A stretch of DNA of 64,000 nt from Cercis canadensis. Lineage: Eukaryota; Streptophyta; Magnoliopsida; Fabales; Fabaceae. The stretch spans positions 67,766 to 131,765 of the forward strand of contig QAOA01006966.1 of the NCBI GenBank assembly GCA_003255065.1, in the 5' to 3' direction. Position 1 is the stretch's first letter. Every line of letters begins with the position of its first letter. Positions 35,989-47,739 of the stretch are shown one piece after another. The translations under genes and the position numbers were made by a program. Under the pieces are notes generated by a model. That model was given only the letters and a program-made list of their open reading frames with translations. It was not told where the DNA came from and did not search any database.

Positions 35989-36230
35989 CACTACAAGAAA
36001 TTTTTTGGATTCCAACAAAAATTTTCATTGAAATTTGTTGGGTTGTTAGAGAAGTAGCCATTAGAATTGCAAAATTTTAGCAGAAATTCAAATGAAACAG
36101 TAATTCCAAAGGAATTTTACCATTGGAATTTGATTTTTCTATTGGAATTTTTTTCTTTTTAAGAAAGTTCTAACAGTAAATTCTTTGGAAAATATTGTTG
36201 GAATTTATTTATATAAGGCTTAGCATTCAG
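35989..36230 (+). mobile_element. orphan CACTA transposon end
   Basis: CACTACAAGAAATTTTTTGG at 35989 is the canonical plant CACTA terminus. The following 150 bp contain subterminal words such as CATTAGAATTGCAAAATT and TTGGAATTT that also stand behind the CACTA end at 45280. No matching right end with an equal 3-bp flank is found: the only TAGTG end in the window (59969) pairs with 45280. So this is a fragment or a deletion derivative. Confidence 0.7.
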
Positions 36231-36680
36231 ACTTTAATTATCAATGCAAATTTAGAAGGTAAAAGAAGCTTGTTTATCAACAATATGCACATGATCCATA
36301 GCATACACAAATATTAATGAAGAATGAGAATATATATATGTATACCAATACATTTGGAGGAGATAAGTGATAATGATATGCTTAATCAAAGAAAGTTCGC
36401 TCAAGTCTAATACATTTTTGCTCCTCTCAGTAATTAAATTTGGGGTCAATGCTACTTCAATTTTACCATTGTCGGAGCATGTCGAGTAAATTGAAGGACT
36501 CCTTTTTAATAGCCTATCTAACTCATCACAACTTAATTTTGAACGCAACCTATTACTAGGAGTTGAAAACCCTTCAGTGCCATCTAGAATAGGGACTACG
36601 CTCTCTCCCTACTAACACAACGTAGCCAAAGATCGCTACGACGAGAATGACAGATTTCTAAAAAAATTAGTTTTCAAAGA
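36231..36680. other. spacer, no recognised gene
   Basis: Contains a 98-codon open stretch on the minus strand (36252-36548) that I do not recognise and do not support as a gene. Confidence 0.3.
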
Positions 36681-36685
36681 AAATT

Positions 36686-38934
36686 TGGAGTTACCACCAA
36701 TTGTATTAAGAAAAATATGGTTTGCAAACTAGGGATGATTCAGGAGTCAAATTGTGTGTGAGGAAGGTGTTAGACACCCCACAACACCCATATAAATGAT
36801 AGTTATCCGAAATTAATTGCACGAATATAATATGGCCCAAAAATGTGTATTTTATTTATCCCAAAATAAAAAAAGTATTACAAGAATATCTTACAAAAAT
36901 AAAGACGGAGAATTTAAACGTGCAATGCATGATTTCTCTACCGTGACCTAAATCCTTTAATCTTTTTCTCGCATAAAGCGCGCTCTAGGGTGATGCTACC
37001 TTCACCTAATTTGGATAAACAAAACTATTTCATAAAGGAATCAAACTCGATCTATCATCCCATGATAAGTGAATGGGCCTACGGATACTATGTGGCATCG
37101 ATATATATTTTATATGAATACAATGCATGAATTTACAATATTACAACACTTTTCCTTGTCCAATATGGGAGGGGGTACATAATTGGCAAATGCAATCAAA
37201 ATAAACAAGAGCTCTCTGAGCCTCCGAATTGCCTTACAGTTTTGTTAGAAGCCCATGGATTGTGGCTCCCTTTCACATGAAACACATATTAGATGACTCA
37301 AAATAAGAAATTAAATATGACATATGCATAAGCAAGTGAGCAGTCACAACACATCATAATAAATGAGAAGATAAATCAAGGAACATGTCAACTTATAGTG
37401 AAAATGCATACAATACTAAAACACATGTGGCACCTTTTAAGAGTAAATAAAATCATGAAAATAACATATGCAAACTAGGGCAACGACATTTAGTTAAACA
37501 TGACAGTCAACATACACTCCTAATTAGCATGTAATCCCTAAGCCAAACATCAAGGAAAAAATCAAGAATTGAGCTTAAGAGTAAAACAAATCAAAACCAA
37601 AACAAAAGTAGAACAAATTGAAGATCATAGCATGCAAGTGGTCCAAAAAAAATAAAATAGCAAGGACATCAACTAAACATAAGGAAGAATCAAGAAAGAC
37701 AAAACAACAAAGACTGAAAACAAAGCATAAAACGGGGGAAATTTGTAAAGAAATCTGAGAATGCATGTCAATGAGATTTGACCCCAACATTTTAAATGAC
37801 ATAGAAAAATATCTTAGAGTTCTAAAGAATAAAAAATCATACAAAAATGAGCTCTCTAACTCAAGTTATGGCCCAAAAATTGAACACTGCCGAAATCAAC
37901 AAACAATTTCACAGTACAGAGAAAACAATCATTTTAAAATTAAAACTAGGAGCAAATGCGACATGAAAAAAAAATATAAAATTTATAATCATGCAAGATA
38001 TGCATATCAGGGTTCTAACAAAGCAAGAACCATGCAATTTGAAGTTGTAAAACTGAAGTTATGGTTAAAAGACCAAACACTGCCAGTGTTGGACTGACAT
38101 ATTTGAGAATGGCCATTTAAAAACCAAATTTGATAATTACTATCCCAATTGACCAATTTGAATTTAAACATGACAAAAATCAAAAGATTTAAGACCAAAA
38201 CATAAGATTTTCAAAAGGGTCAAACATCATTTGGATTTTTAATCAAGAACCCTAAAACATGTTCAAGAAAACAAAGGCAAAAACACAAAAAAAGAAAAAA
38301 AAATACATAAAAAGAAATCCACAAGAAGCATGCTCACTCCAAAAAGACATGACAAATGATACCAAAACAATAATAGGGCAGCAAACATGTAAAACCTACA
38401 ATAATATCAACCAAGACCATGATAGAACAAGACCAACCCTAAACAAAATCATGCCATATGGTGAAAACAAGCAAAACAACAATAAATTAAGTACTCAACC
38501 ACAATCAAAATAGAAATTAAACATAATCTCCCTAAATCAAAATATCAAAAGAATATTCAAGAAAAGAGGAAAACAACAAAAATCAAAATGAAACTCATAG
38601 AATTAAAATGAAATAGAGATATTCAAGAGGGAAACATAAAGAAACATACATTTCACATGGATTCAAACAAAAACCAAGAAGAGAATGACAAGAAATCAAG
38701 AGAAGAGTGAAGGTTACCTAGTGTTCTTCAAGAAAACTCATCTTTCTTGTCAAAGGTGTAGAACCCAACTCCAAGAAGCTCCAACACTCTGGATTTTGTT
38801 TTTTTCATCTCCAAAAATATGAAGAACACTCAAGAACTCTCAGGATCACTCAACTTTTCTCTCTTTGATCTATTTTTTCAAGTTCTCTCTTTCTTCTTGT
38901 TTTCACCTTGAGAGCATAATTGTGTGCGGTTTTC

Positions 38935-38972
<38 letters not shown>

Positions 38973-40083
38973 NTCTTCTTTTTTTTTTCTTTTTTCTTTT
39001 TATACAATCAGTCCTCTCAACTTTGAGAGCAAGTTGATGGTAGTTTGGTCATTTCATACCCTTTTTGCACATTCATCCTATTTTCCTATAGCCTTGTCAT
39101 GTGAAAAATCCAATAATTCTTCCCTAAAATTCCTTAGTCAAAGTACACATTTCAACCTCTCCAATTTGTATTTTTATTTCATGCAAAAATAATGCTAAAA
39201 AGTTTTCATCAGCAATTTTTCCAAAATTGCATTGCAGAAGCAACTTTCATAAAACTTCATTGAGGCTAGATCTTTTTACTTATGCTTGAGAATATTCTTT
39301 AAACCCTAGCTGATATCCTTTAAGATTTTTAATCATATTAATCTCTTTTTTGCTAAAATAAAACAAGAAACCCTAAAATGGAGCTTCTTGACAATTTTCT
39401 TGGCACTTGCAAGGCATATGCAACATCACTTCTCTTGATGTTTTGCCAAAATTCGAATGAAACCCTTCTCCCTTAGCTTGACCAAAAATCACCTCCAAAA
39501 TTATTACAAAGTTATTTTTATTTTTGATTAAAAATAAAAGCCATAAAATCATAATGGGCTAATTGGGCCAAATTAGGTTTATGTGAGCCCAATGGGCTTA
39601 ACCTTGGACCTAAGTTGGTCTAATTGGACCTAAATAAAATTTCAAACATATCAAATAGTTCAGCAAATATATATAATTTATTTGAACAAAAAAAATTTGG
39701 AAAACAAAAAATCGGGAAGGCCCAAAAGCTCCTGAACTAGGGTTATAGCAAAATGGGCTGGGTTTTGACCCAAAATAACTAAAAGCCCAAAAAATTATAA
39801 TCTTTATGTCCAAACAACATATCTAACAAAAATCAAATGGGCAAAGAGGTCCCAAACTCAAATTTAAAGAAAACGGGCCAAATGATCTCTAATTTGAGTT
39901 AAAATGAAGTGAACTAATGCCCAAAGACCAAAACTTTGATTCAAAAGATAAAAGAGGCCTTAAAGACCTTAAAAATCATATTTCCCACTTGAAATCATAA
40001 ATTTGGATTTTAAATAATTGAAACTAATTTTTTTCTTTTCTTTTTGAAAACGTGTAACACCCCAGACAAAATACGGTGTCTAC
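36686..40083 (-). repeat. probable Tat/Ogre-type long LTR
   Basis: At 40083 the minus strand begins TGTAGACACCGTATTTTG, a start common in long LTRs of the Tat/Ogre lineage. At 36686 the plus strand reads GGAGTTACCACC, close to the tRNA-Arg 3' end GGAGTCGCCA that serves as primer in that lineage, followed by GATTCAGGAGTCAA and GAGGAAGGTGTTAGACACCC as seen in such LTRs. This gives an LTR of about 3.4 kb. No coding sequence lies inside; low-complexity A-rich and T-rich stretches fill most of it, including a T run with an N at 38973. Element identity rests on memory of the motifs. Confidence 0.45.
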
Positions 40084-40381
40084 AATTGCTCATATTTACA
40101 TGTTTTCTTATAGAAGGACATGATAGACTATGACTTGTCATGACCTTCGCATAAGAAATATGTGAAGATAAAAATGAGTCTTTTGTCCGAGGAACTACCT
40201 GAAAATCCCAAGTTGAAAAGGCCAAAAAATGGTTAAAATAACAAATTGACATAAATCTTAATTGGCTAAAAAAAACTGAATGGTAGAAAATATAACGGCA
40301 TAAAATTTAACATTAGAAACCACAATACCATAAATTATAATGATAGAAATCAAAGTGGCAAAAATTAAGATAACAAAATTT

Positions 40382-41165
40382 AAAATGATGTACCGTCTTT
40401 CTTAGATCATATCATCTTACGGAAAAAAAATTAATGATAGTAATTTAGTGGTAGAAATTTAATGGCAGAAATTTAGTAGTAGAAATTTAAAATGGCGTAC
40501 TGTCTGGCCTTGATTGGAGCGTCTTACAGTAGAAATTTAATAGTAGAAATTTAAAATGACGTATCATTTGGCTTTGACTAGAACGTCTTACAACAAAAAT
40601 TGAGTGGCAGAAATTTAGTGACAGAAATTTAATGGTAAAAATTTAGTGTCAGAAATTTAAAGGAAAAAATTTAATGACATAAATTTAGTGGTAGAAATTT
40701 AAAATGACGTACCGTTTGACATTGCCTGGAGCGTCTTACAACAGAAATTTAGTGACAAAAATTTAATGGTAGAAATTTAGTGTTAGAAATTTAAAGGCAA
40801 AAATTTAGTGGCAGAAATTAAAATGATGTACCATCTGGCCTTGATTGGAGCGTCTTACAGCAAAAATTTAGTGGTAAAAATTTAAAATGACGAACTGTCT
40901 GACCTTGATTGGAGCATCTTACAGCAGAAATTTAGTGGTATAAATGTAATGGCAAAAATTTAGTGACCGAAATTTAATGGTAAAAACTTAATGACAAAAA
41001 TTTAGTGGCAAAACTTTAATGACATAAAATAAAATGGTAAAAATTTAGTGGCAGAAACTTAATGGCAGAAATTAAGTAGCAAAAATTTAGTGTTAGAGAT
41101 TTAATGGTAGAAATTTAGATGGCATAAATTTAGTGGAAGAAATTTAAATGACAAAAAATTTAAAT
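40382..41165. repeat. two-tier minisatellite (14-bp and 40-bp units)
   Basis: About 780 bp of a 14-bp unit RTGGYAGAAATTTA with many variants. Six copies of a second unit of about 40 bp (AAAATGACGTACC... to ...GGAGCGTCTTACA) are interspersed, starting near 40382, 40488, 40553, 40702, 40824 and 40886. It lies just outside the LTR start at 40083, in the position of the 3' untranslated part of a minus-strand Tat/Ogre element, where tandem repeats are often found. Confidence 0.85.
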
Positions 41166-42382
41166 TCTTTCATACTTGGTAATACCAAAGTAAAGCATAA
41201 TTGACTATCACAGGCCAAATATGAGCTCAAAATCTTGCAAAATCACCTTAATCAAGCGACTCTTCTTCTGATTCTAAACTTGAGTTCCTCTGAACTTTTG
41301 CAAACCCAATGAATTTTCTCTTCCAAAAATAAATCATTTCACATTTCTTGTATTCATCCATTCATCTCTTGTTATCACTTCATCTTTGTCTACCCATCCA
41401 TCATTTTCATTCATTTCATCATATTTTCATTTTTGACTTAATCCATTCCCTTGCAATGATAAGAAATTATTAGTGTTCATGAAATCTGGGAACCAATGTC
41501 AGAAAGTATTCCTTGAGAATAATTGAATCTGTCATTACAATGAAATCCACTGACGTTTTATTCAGAATAGTAATTCAGTAATTTAAACATGGAGAACATT
41601 TATCGTAGGAAGAAATTAATTTAAAGAATCAACTTCTTTTATTTCAAGGAGAGAAATGTATGATAGAAGGAAATTAATTCAAAGAACTACATTCCTATAT
41701 TTTTGAAAGACAAACACACTTTCAAGAAGGACAAATTCGAAGGTAAGAAAATCTTACAAATGGCAATTTCCCCAATTTAGGGTTTTTATGAAATTGGACT
41801 TAGCCTATTAAAGAGGTGCCTATGTATCTTCGATGATGAATCAAAGTCTACGTAGTTCGAGAATATGGACACAGGAGCCAATACGAAATACGAATTAGAG
41901 ATTGCCCCAATTTTCAGCTCTGTCACGTCCACTTGATTGATTCTCACATTGTTTTGAAACAAATTTCCATTCCACTAGGGAGAACACAAAAATTTATGAT
42001 ACCGGAGTGTGAGTCTTCACGACTTCTTGCTCATTTTACCACATTCTCTGACTTCATTGTTTCTCTGGATACCATTGTGAACTCTTCCATTTTGCTTAGA
42101 CCGCCCTTTCGGGTTTTTTAGCCCACCATATTTCCCCATTGTTTTTCATTGCTATTTTTTTTTTCTTTTGGATGCTACTAGATCACCTTTTCGGGTTTTC
42201 AACCTGGCTAGCTTTTTTTTTTCTTTTTTTTTCAGGGGTAATATTTCTTGAAATTATGTCTATAGCTCAATCTTAGAAATGACATCAATTGTGTTTACAC
42301 CTCCACAAAACATGCTCACATACCCATATGATTTGTCATTAGTGACCGAAATTGAAGCCTCTAAGGTGTCATAGCATGCAAC
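41166..42382. other. non-coding, probably part of the Tat-like element
   Basis: No gene seen. Words such as GGTGCCTATGTATCTTC with CTACGTAGTTCG (41810-41860) and CTTTCGGGTTTTTTAGCCC (42105) resemble non-coding stretches often associated with Tat-type elements in plants. Assignment is tentative. Confidence 0.35.
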
Positions 42383-43140
42383 TCGTGTAGTCCTCACTAG
42401 TCTTGCCACACTAGTTAGCTAAGAATTTTAAACATTTTCTAACCACACAATGAAGACTATAGCTATTTAGGGTCTCCTGAAATCTCTTTGCTTAGAACCA
42501 AAATGATGAAATCTTGGTTCACCCTTTAAAGGCATAAATTGGTAATAGTTGACCTTCATAGAAGAAAGACCATAGTAGAACCCTGACGTTAAATATATTT
42601 TTGTCTTCATGGCGACCATCAAAGTCAAAAATTTCTAAGGGACGTTTAAGGCCTCTAGAAGTGGTGGAACAACCCTAAAAAACATAGGAGAGATCATGAG
42701 TTCTTTCTTTTTGAGCTCATGTTTATGGTTTCCTAGAATCTCCATGTACATCTTGAATCAAGATAAGATGTACATGGAGATTCTAAGAAACCAGAAACAT
42801 GAGCTCAAAAAGGAAAGACTAACATTCTGTCTTATGCGTTTAAGAACTATTCCACCACTCTCAAAGGCATTTGACATCTCTTATAAATTCATGATTCCAA
42901 TGGTAGCTATGAAACCAAAAATAGATTTGAGTCAGGTCTCCTCTATAGCCGTTCTTTTTTGAAGGCCACATATTACCAATTTATGCACTTGAAGGGTGAA
43001 CCAATATTTCATCATTCTGGTTCTAGATTTAGGGAACAATTTTCATGACACATTAAAAAGCTACTGTCCTTGTTTGGGGCTAGAATATGTTCAAAAAATT
43101 TAGCTAATTGGTGTGGCAAGACTACCGAGGAGTTCCCTAA
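42383..43140. repeat. long imperfect foldback (arms about 370 bp)
   Basis: The left arm (42383-42754) reappears as its reverse complement at 42765-43140, with a 10-bp loop. The innermost part is nearly perfect (CATGTACATCTT facing AAGATGTACATG; TTTGAGCTCATGTTT facing the complementary run). Farther out, matched blocks include GATGAAAT...TTGGTTCACCC, CATAAATTGGTAATA and TAGTCTTGCCACAC. The arms differ by substitutions and small indels, so this is not a mirrored assembly artefact. Transcripts across it would fold into a long hairpin. No gene is encoded. Confidence 0.88.
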
Positions 43141-44689
43141 TTGACAACTTCTTTGGGGCTAGAATTGGATGGATATGAAAGGGTGTTTCTGGAGGATCAT
43201 AGACAATCGAAATCAGTTCGGGTGGGTTCAAGAGACTTGGCCATAGTTTAGGACCGCTAACAGTCATATGTATAGGCTAATTGAGTAATTTTGAGTTAAT
43301 CGGGTGTTGAGTGGGTGTGGGTGGTTTGAATCGCATGCAAGTGCCACTGGGTGGAGGCTTTGTCCCCTATGTCTACACCTCTACCTATACCTCTTTCCTT
43401 GGGTGGCCTTGTTTGGGCCCTTGACTATATGAATTCCCATATCTGTATGCTCCCCCTACTTAGATAAACATCAAACCGTTAATCAAACCTAAGCCATTTT
43501 CTGAGTTTCTATGATAAACCAAAAGCTACTAATAATGAATTAGCAATATATAATAGAGCTATTAATTAAGACTTACCCAATGTACTTGAGGCATCACTAC
43601 CACTATAGAAGTTGGCATGAGCACTCTTCTGACCGCCAACTTTTACAAGATTCAACACTAAATACAATACACCAACAAAATTCAGGAAAAAAAATTAGCG
43701 GATCTAAAATTTCACAAACAGTGGAGATGGCTGTGATCGGCTATAGAGTAGAGCAAAAGGTATGAGTAATTAGGTGTGAAATGAAAGAAAGCGTGCTGGG
43801 AAAAGGACATAGAAAGTAGGAAACCAGAAATGAAAGAAAGGAAGAGAAGAGGAAGTTGGGAAGATACCAAAATGAAGGTAATGAAGAGGAAGGTGAAGGC
43901 TTAGTGGAGGTTGGCGTGGGTGGCGTGAATAATGAGAGGAGATAAAATATCTTACAAGAAATCATAGCTAAGTTACAAAAGTGGAAGTAACGTATGGTTC
44001 AGTCAGGTTTGGTGATTTGCGATTTTCAAGACTGCATCTAAACTTGACTTGGAGTCCGCTATATTGAAAAGTTTTCATGTGAGTCTACCTGTTACACTTG
44101 AACCAATTTGTCAGTTTGTTGAAACGGGTCTTAGTGAATTGCTCGCCCCTATAAAGTAATCGATAATATAGACTTTCTAAAGGCTATATGGACATGAATT
44201 TTGAATTACTTACTTTACCAAGGGAATATTTCCCTTATTTTTTTTTTTTCCTTTTACCATTTTACTGTGATGTAGCCTGGCCTTGATGGTTAATCATCTT
44301 ATGAAGTGCCTCTCTGAAAAAGAGATATAAACTTGTACAATTTCACATAATGAATATATATAAACTGATTTCCTTTGTTCAACAATCTTGAATTTTTGGC
44401 TGTGTAGAACAGCTGAAATTTCCTACATGTAGTCATGTACCCATATGCTTAATGACAATAAATTGAATTTCGGATTCTCAAGAATTTTAAAAAACTCCAA
44501 CCTCATAAATCAAATTCTTGGAAACTTTCTTTTTTTGACATTTTTCTTATAAAAACTACTCAAATCATAACAGCAAACTTCTGCAATAGTCATAATGGGA
44601 GTGCGCTACAACTTGTAATTGACCTTTAATTATATCACCTGAGGACATGGTGAAGTTCCAATTACCAACTTTTTTTTTTTTTTTTTCCA
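43141..44689. other. spacer, no gene seen
   Basis: No supportable coding sequence or repeat structure. A purine-rich stretch lies at 43760-43940. Confidence 0.4.
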
Positions 44690-45240
44690 GTAACGAATAT
44701 CAGCCATAATAGCACCATAGGGGTAGTAGTTTATATCAGCATTATCAGTCAAATAGATTGCCTCAAGAGTCAGACCACGTTCCTCTTACCCTGGAGAATA
44801 GCTATCAACTTCGCTTTAAGGTTTGTGACTTGACCAATGAAACCAGAAAAACCAAATCCCCAGCTTCCCCCCCCATTCCTGACCACACCACCAAACCCAG
44901 CTCTCCCTGGGTTCACCAAGCTGCTTCCATCCACATTCATCTTAACCCATCCATGCTCCGGTGGGTTCCATGAAACAAACATGGCCTCTTTGTAATCCTT
45001 AATATTCTTACCACCAAACACTTAATTGCAAACCTTGGCCGTACTCATAATGTTATTCCTGATGCCGTACATGGAGATAATATTTCCTTCAATAACGTCT
45101 TGGTTGCCCCAACACCAAATCCCACCAGATAGCACTTGCAGAAACCCACCTGCTAGCAGCTGGCACATGCTGATTACAAGACTAAAAAATCTACGTAGCA
45201 TAGTTCTTCTACATAAAAATAAGGACGTTCAATAATTTAT
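44690..45240 (-). pseudogene. LINE-type RNase H fragment
   Basis: 44770-45021 on the minus strand reads SWNPPEHGWVKMNVDGSSL, then AGFGGVVRNGGGSWGFGFSG: the Asp-Gly-Ser and glycine-rich strands of the RVT_3 RNase H found at the end of plant LINEs and in related host proteins. Readable sequence in other frames continues on both sides (ISAIWWDLVLGQP-type Trp-rich start near 45130; YLTDNADINYY toward 44720). The catalytic Glu region is changed to LKAKLIAILQG. It is cut short at the T run near 44680. Confidence 0.7.
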
Positions 45241-45499
45241 ACCCAATTTTTAAGTCAATATGTCTCAATTACTAGTTTTCACTACAAGAAAAAGATAGGA
45301 TTTCAACGGAAAATGAGGTGTTGGAGAAACGGCCATTAGAATTGCAAAATTCAAATACAAAATGGTGACCGTTGAAAAATTTCAACATTAATACCATTGG
45401 AATTTTGGGTAGGGAAAAAAATTATTCTAACGAAAATTTCAACCGTTGAATTTTTTTTTTAAAAAAGATTCCAATGATATTTTCCGTTGAAATTTCTTG

Positions 45500-45502
<3 letters not shown>

Positions 45503-45537
<35 letters not shown>
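45503..45537. repeat. (TA)n microsatellite ending at N 45538
   Basis: At least 17 TA repeats run up to an N, so the true length is unknown. It lies in the left subterminal region of the CACTA element. Confidence 0.9.
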
Positions 45538-45845
45538 NTTTTCTAAAATTCCATGGTATTTTTCTTAAGAATTTACCATTGGAATTTTATTTTACTTTTT
45601 AAAATTTTGTTGAAAAGTTCCAACGTATTAATACCGTTAGAATTATAGTTGGAATTTTTTTTCCCCGAAAATGACTTGTTTATTTTTTTCTCAAGCCAAA
45701 TCAACAATACAGTCCAGACATTCACAAACTAGGCAAAATAATCAAAGATTTTAAATGTTTATATAGATCAAAGGAGGGAAAGTAATATATATCCAAATAA
45801 ATAACAGAAATCATTATCATTCAAGTTAGGAAGTATAAATCATAA

Positions 45846-47270
45846 TCAACACAAACTCTTAATCCTCATCAGAATCATCTCCCAAATCCTCATTACCTTT
45901 ATCAATGGTTGGAGGTCGTTACGACATAGTGGGAGCAGCCGCTGGGTTGTTCTGTCCAAAATGCATATAGCTGGCGAGTTGTGCAATAAGTTCTTTATGT
46001 GAGGCCAATTCACTCTCAAGTAAGGAGACACATTGCTAGGAGTCTCTCTGGGACTCCAACTTGCTCTCAAGAACTTCAACATGGTCTTTGTAGGCTCTAA
46101 GGCTAGTCAACTCAATCTCAAGTTGTGTAACCCGCTCACCTTGAGATTGATGTTCCTTCAACTGGCTCTCAAGCACTACAATACACAGGTGAAACTAAGT
46201 AAGCACATCAGTGGTGCACGCAGTAGGGGTAAACTGAGACCCAGACTCGGAGGAAGTGTAAAATGCCATTTCAGATCCAAATCCATAAGCTCAGCCTCTC
46301 TTATTTTTTTCCCTAGTCACCTGGAAAAAGATGGTAGAGTCATCAACAGATGATCATGAGGCCATGGATTCCTCATTTAACTTATCAAAGGAACTCTACA
46401 TATGATTTTCAAAAGAACATAAAACAAAATTAATCAGTAAAAATAGGTAATTTATGCTAGAAGCTCAATTATTATTTTATAATTAGAGATACCTACATTA
46501 GTCTTGACAGCCTTGGGTGTTGACCTCTGGTTCATCTTACAAAAAAGTTCTAGGATAGTAGCCTCTCTCCTTAGCTTTAGTGTCTAAAATAAATAATAAA
46601 TTTAAATTAGTTATCTTTTATTACTTAAGACATTTTTATGAAAAGTGTATTGTCACTTAATGAAACTTACATATCGTCTCTTATGCTCTGACATAGAAAT
46701 GGAGCCACCCTGGTTTGCACATCCTCCCTTACTGACGGATCGGTTCTTCTTGTTTCGCTCTGAGTTCTCCTTGAACTCGGGGTCAGTTGTTCACTTAACC
46801 CATAGTGCATCAAGGACTTCTTTGGACAACCACTTCCCCTTGGACTTGAGAGAACAAATAGAGGCCAAGTTTGCCTGAGTCGTGTCAGCACACTTAAGCC
46901 CCCAGATCAGAGCATCAAAACTAGGGCCCACAACATCAATAACCATTCACTCATATGGATTCAAATCATCAGAAAATGAATTAGCTTCATAACCTCTTTC
47001 AAGAATTAGTGGTAAAGTCTCGCGATGATTATGCCAATAATAGTAATTTGGCTAGAAACCCTTCCTATGTAAATGGCTCCTTACTGCATCCGGCTCATGA
47101 AAACTCAAGCACTTAAATTTTAAGCATGTACACCTAAATGTCCCTTCCCTTTTAAACACCTCTAGTATACTGGCAACTAAAATAAATTCCTCAACACCTC
47201 ATATGAATTCACCTGATAACTTATCATTTTTCCTATTGTACATCCAACAACGATGCTCATTTATCTTCAT
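45846..47270 (-). pseudogene. CACTA transposase-associated/TNPA-like gene (broken)
   Basis: From ATG at 47270 the minus strand reads NEHRCWMYNRKNDKL, GVEEFI, CTCLKFKCLSFHE, SHLHRKGF and NYYYWHNHRE, the Transpos_assoc domain that begins CACTA TNPD proteins. Within about 100 bp it runs into GKWLSKEVLDALWVK, EFKENSERNKKNRS and CANQGGSISMSEHKRR, the Transposase_24 signature of TNPA-type proteins. After a probable intron (about 46580-46665) comes a coiled coil with repeated LESxL heptads (46020-46200). The DDE catalytic part is absent. Several in-frame stops exist, for example after VK and in RDS. TNPA-type proteins bind subterminal repeats. Confidence 0.75.
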
Positions 47271-47396
47271 CTATTCAAACACTGAAATGTGATTTGATTA
47301 AATAATCTCTAAGAATTTCTTGCAACTTAAAGCTAAAAGGTTATGGCTTCTATCACATTCTTGAAGAGTGATTCTCACTAAAACAAGCTTATACAA

Positions 47397-47735
47397 GTAA
47401 TTAGTACAATAAAATTTGAGCAGCATGATGAGCTGCCGAAGCTCCTCAAATTAGTAAAATTTATAGTCGATTCAGATCAAAAGATGTGGATACCATATTC
47501 TTTCGGGAATTTGTAACAGATTTCATTGGGAAATCTGGAGAGTGACTTCTGTCTTTGTTTGACAGAAGGAGAAAGTTTCTAGTGAGCTCTGTAAGAAATT
47601 AAAGAGAGTATTTTCTGGTTAAGCTCTTTGTGAAATCAGTGTTGTAACGAAGTATGGAGNACTAGTACAATAAAATTTGAGCAGCATGATGAGCTGCCGA
47701 GGCTCCTCAAATTAGTAAAATTTATAGTCGATTTA
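47397..47735. other. assembly join: duplicated flank, Sirevirus LTR piece and N
   Basis: The 72 bp at 47400-47471 recur at 47664-47735 with one visible change. Between them, 47476-47659 equals 58769-58951 of the Sirevirus 3' LTR without a visible difference, then N at 47660. The 5' LTR differs clearly in this stretch. This looks like a wrong contig extension into a gap. Confidence 0.85.
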
Positions 47736-47739
47736 CCAG

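Noticed and set aside
36252..36548. 98-codon minus-strand open stretch
   Set aside because: No recognisable motif, lies between two repeats, and cannot be told from chance.
38920..39192. Short hydrophobic open stretch
   Set aside because: It is a translation of a T run with an N; low complexity.
42696..42962. Open stretch across the foldback centre
   Set aside because: It runs through both arms of the inverted repeat; the two halves encode complementary strands, so it is not a gene.
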